A DNA stretch of 64,000 nucleotides from Hallella bergensis DSM 17361. Lineage in GTDB: Bacteria; Bacteroidota; Bacteroidia; Bacteroidales; Bacteroidaceae. The stretch lies in assembly GCF_000160535.1 (NCBI RefSeq), contig NZ_GG704780.1, positions 582,721-646,720 of the forward strand, read 5' to 3'. The notes below the pieces were generated by a model. That model searched no databases. It saw only the letters and a program-made list of their open reading frames with translations, and was not told the origin of the DNA. Shown here one piece after another: positions 63,837 to 64,000 of the stretch (the stretch's first letter is position 1; each line of letters starts with the position of its first letter). A program made the translations under genes and the position numbers.

Positions 63837-63947
63837 CCCCAACATTTTTCTTCGTACACTTCGTAAGCCATACTTATGCAAAGCCCCTGATGCCGTTTCT
63901 TATCGTGCAAATGTACAACGGCAGCCAATCTGCCCTGACAAGGTCGA

Positions 63948-63994
63948 GTCCTGCGGATGGAGAGAAGAATCTCCACCGCAGGACTTTTCTTTTT
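63948..63994 (+). terminator. rho-independent terminator or transcript-ending hairpin
   Basis: GTCCTGCGG-A-TGGAGA (63948-63963) pairs with TCTCCA-CCGCAGGAC (63970-63984) over 15 bp with one bulge and a 6-nt loop, followed by TTTTCTTTTTC. It lies 112 bp after the DUF1896 stop and may end that transcript. Confidence 0.85.
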
Positions 63995-64000
63995 CAAGGA

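Overview
This window looks like chromosomal DNA of a Bacteroidales bacterium, most likely in the Prevotella group. The evidence is four SusC/SusD-type or FecA-type outer-membrane uptake loci, many lipoproteins with LxxC lipoboxes, a BspA-like leucine-rich-repeat protein with a C-terminal sorting-type tail, promoters of the TAnnTTTG (-7) / TTG (-33) type, IntDOT-like tyrosine recombinases that lack the first catalytic Arg, and a DUF1896 gene typical of Bacteroidetes conjugative elements. No rRNA, tRNA or CRISPR array was found.

Regions. (1) 1-4382, leftward: a DUF4876-type lipoprotein, a TonB-dependent receptor and the start of an exported protein cut by the window edge. (2) 5012-11295, rightward: STN-domain SusC, SusD and a TlpA-like thiol-disulfide oxidoreductase. 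(3) 11349-26241, leftward: a polysaccharide utilization locus with ECF sigma factor, FecR anti-sigma, STN-SusC, SusD, FAS1 lipoprotein, Ig-like lipoprotein, beta-propeller lipoprotein, GH99-like protein and, after a gap, a GH2 enzyme. (4) 26425-31088, leftward: xylB-xylA-GH43, which feeds xylose released from xylo-oligosaccharides into the pentose phosphate pathway. (5) 31514-32097: a decayed DUF1016 nuclease gene. (6) 32857-47538, leftward: a ten-gene operon headed by a FecA-like receptor, followed by SusC, SusD, a degenerate Mx1-type metallopeptidase, several lipoproteins and a BspA-like LRR protein; probably iron- or heme-linked. (7) 48310-64000: accessory DNA with a deleted IS21 element, a ParB-like/Dam methylase pair, a decayed integrase, a replication module (XRE, HTH, primase-helicase, excisionase-like HTH), an Abi_2/AbiF-type HEPN gene preceded by its own small RNA unit, a helicase fragment, two tandem integrases and DUF1896.

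Two signals stand out. First, nearly identical 20-bp palindromes (19 of 20 bases) sit at the same distance from the -7 boxes of regions 1 and 6, some 43 kb apart, so one regulator probably controls both TonB operons. Second, the AbiF-type gene is preceded by a compact unit of promoter, hairpin-rich RNA of about 84 nt and terminator that ends about 10 nt before its start codon. This is the layout of an RNA-antitoxin/toxin pair. A divergent intergenic repeat family (four copies) also lies at operon boundaries across the window.
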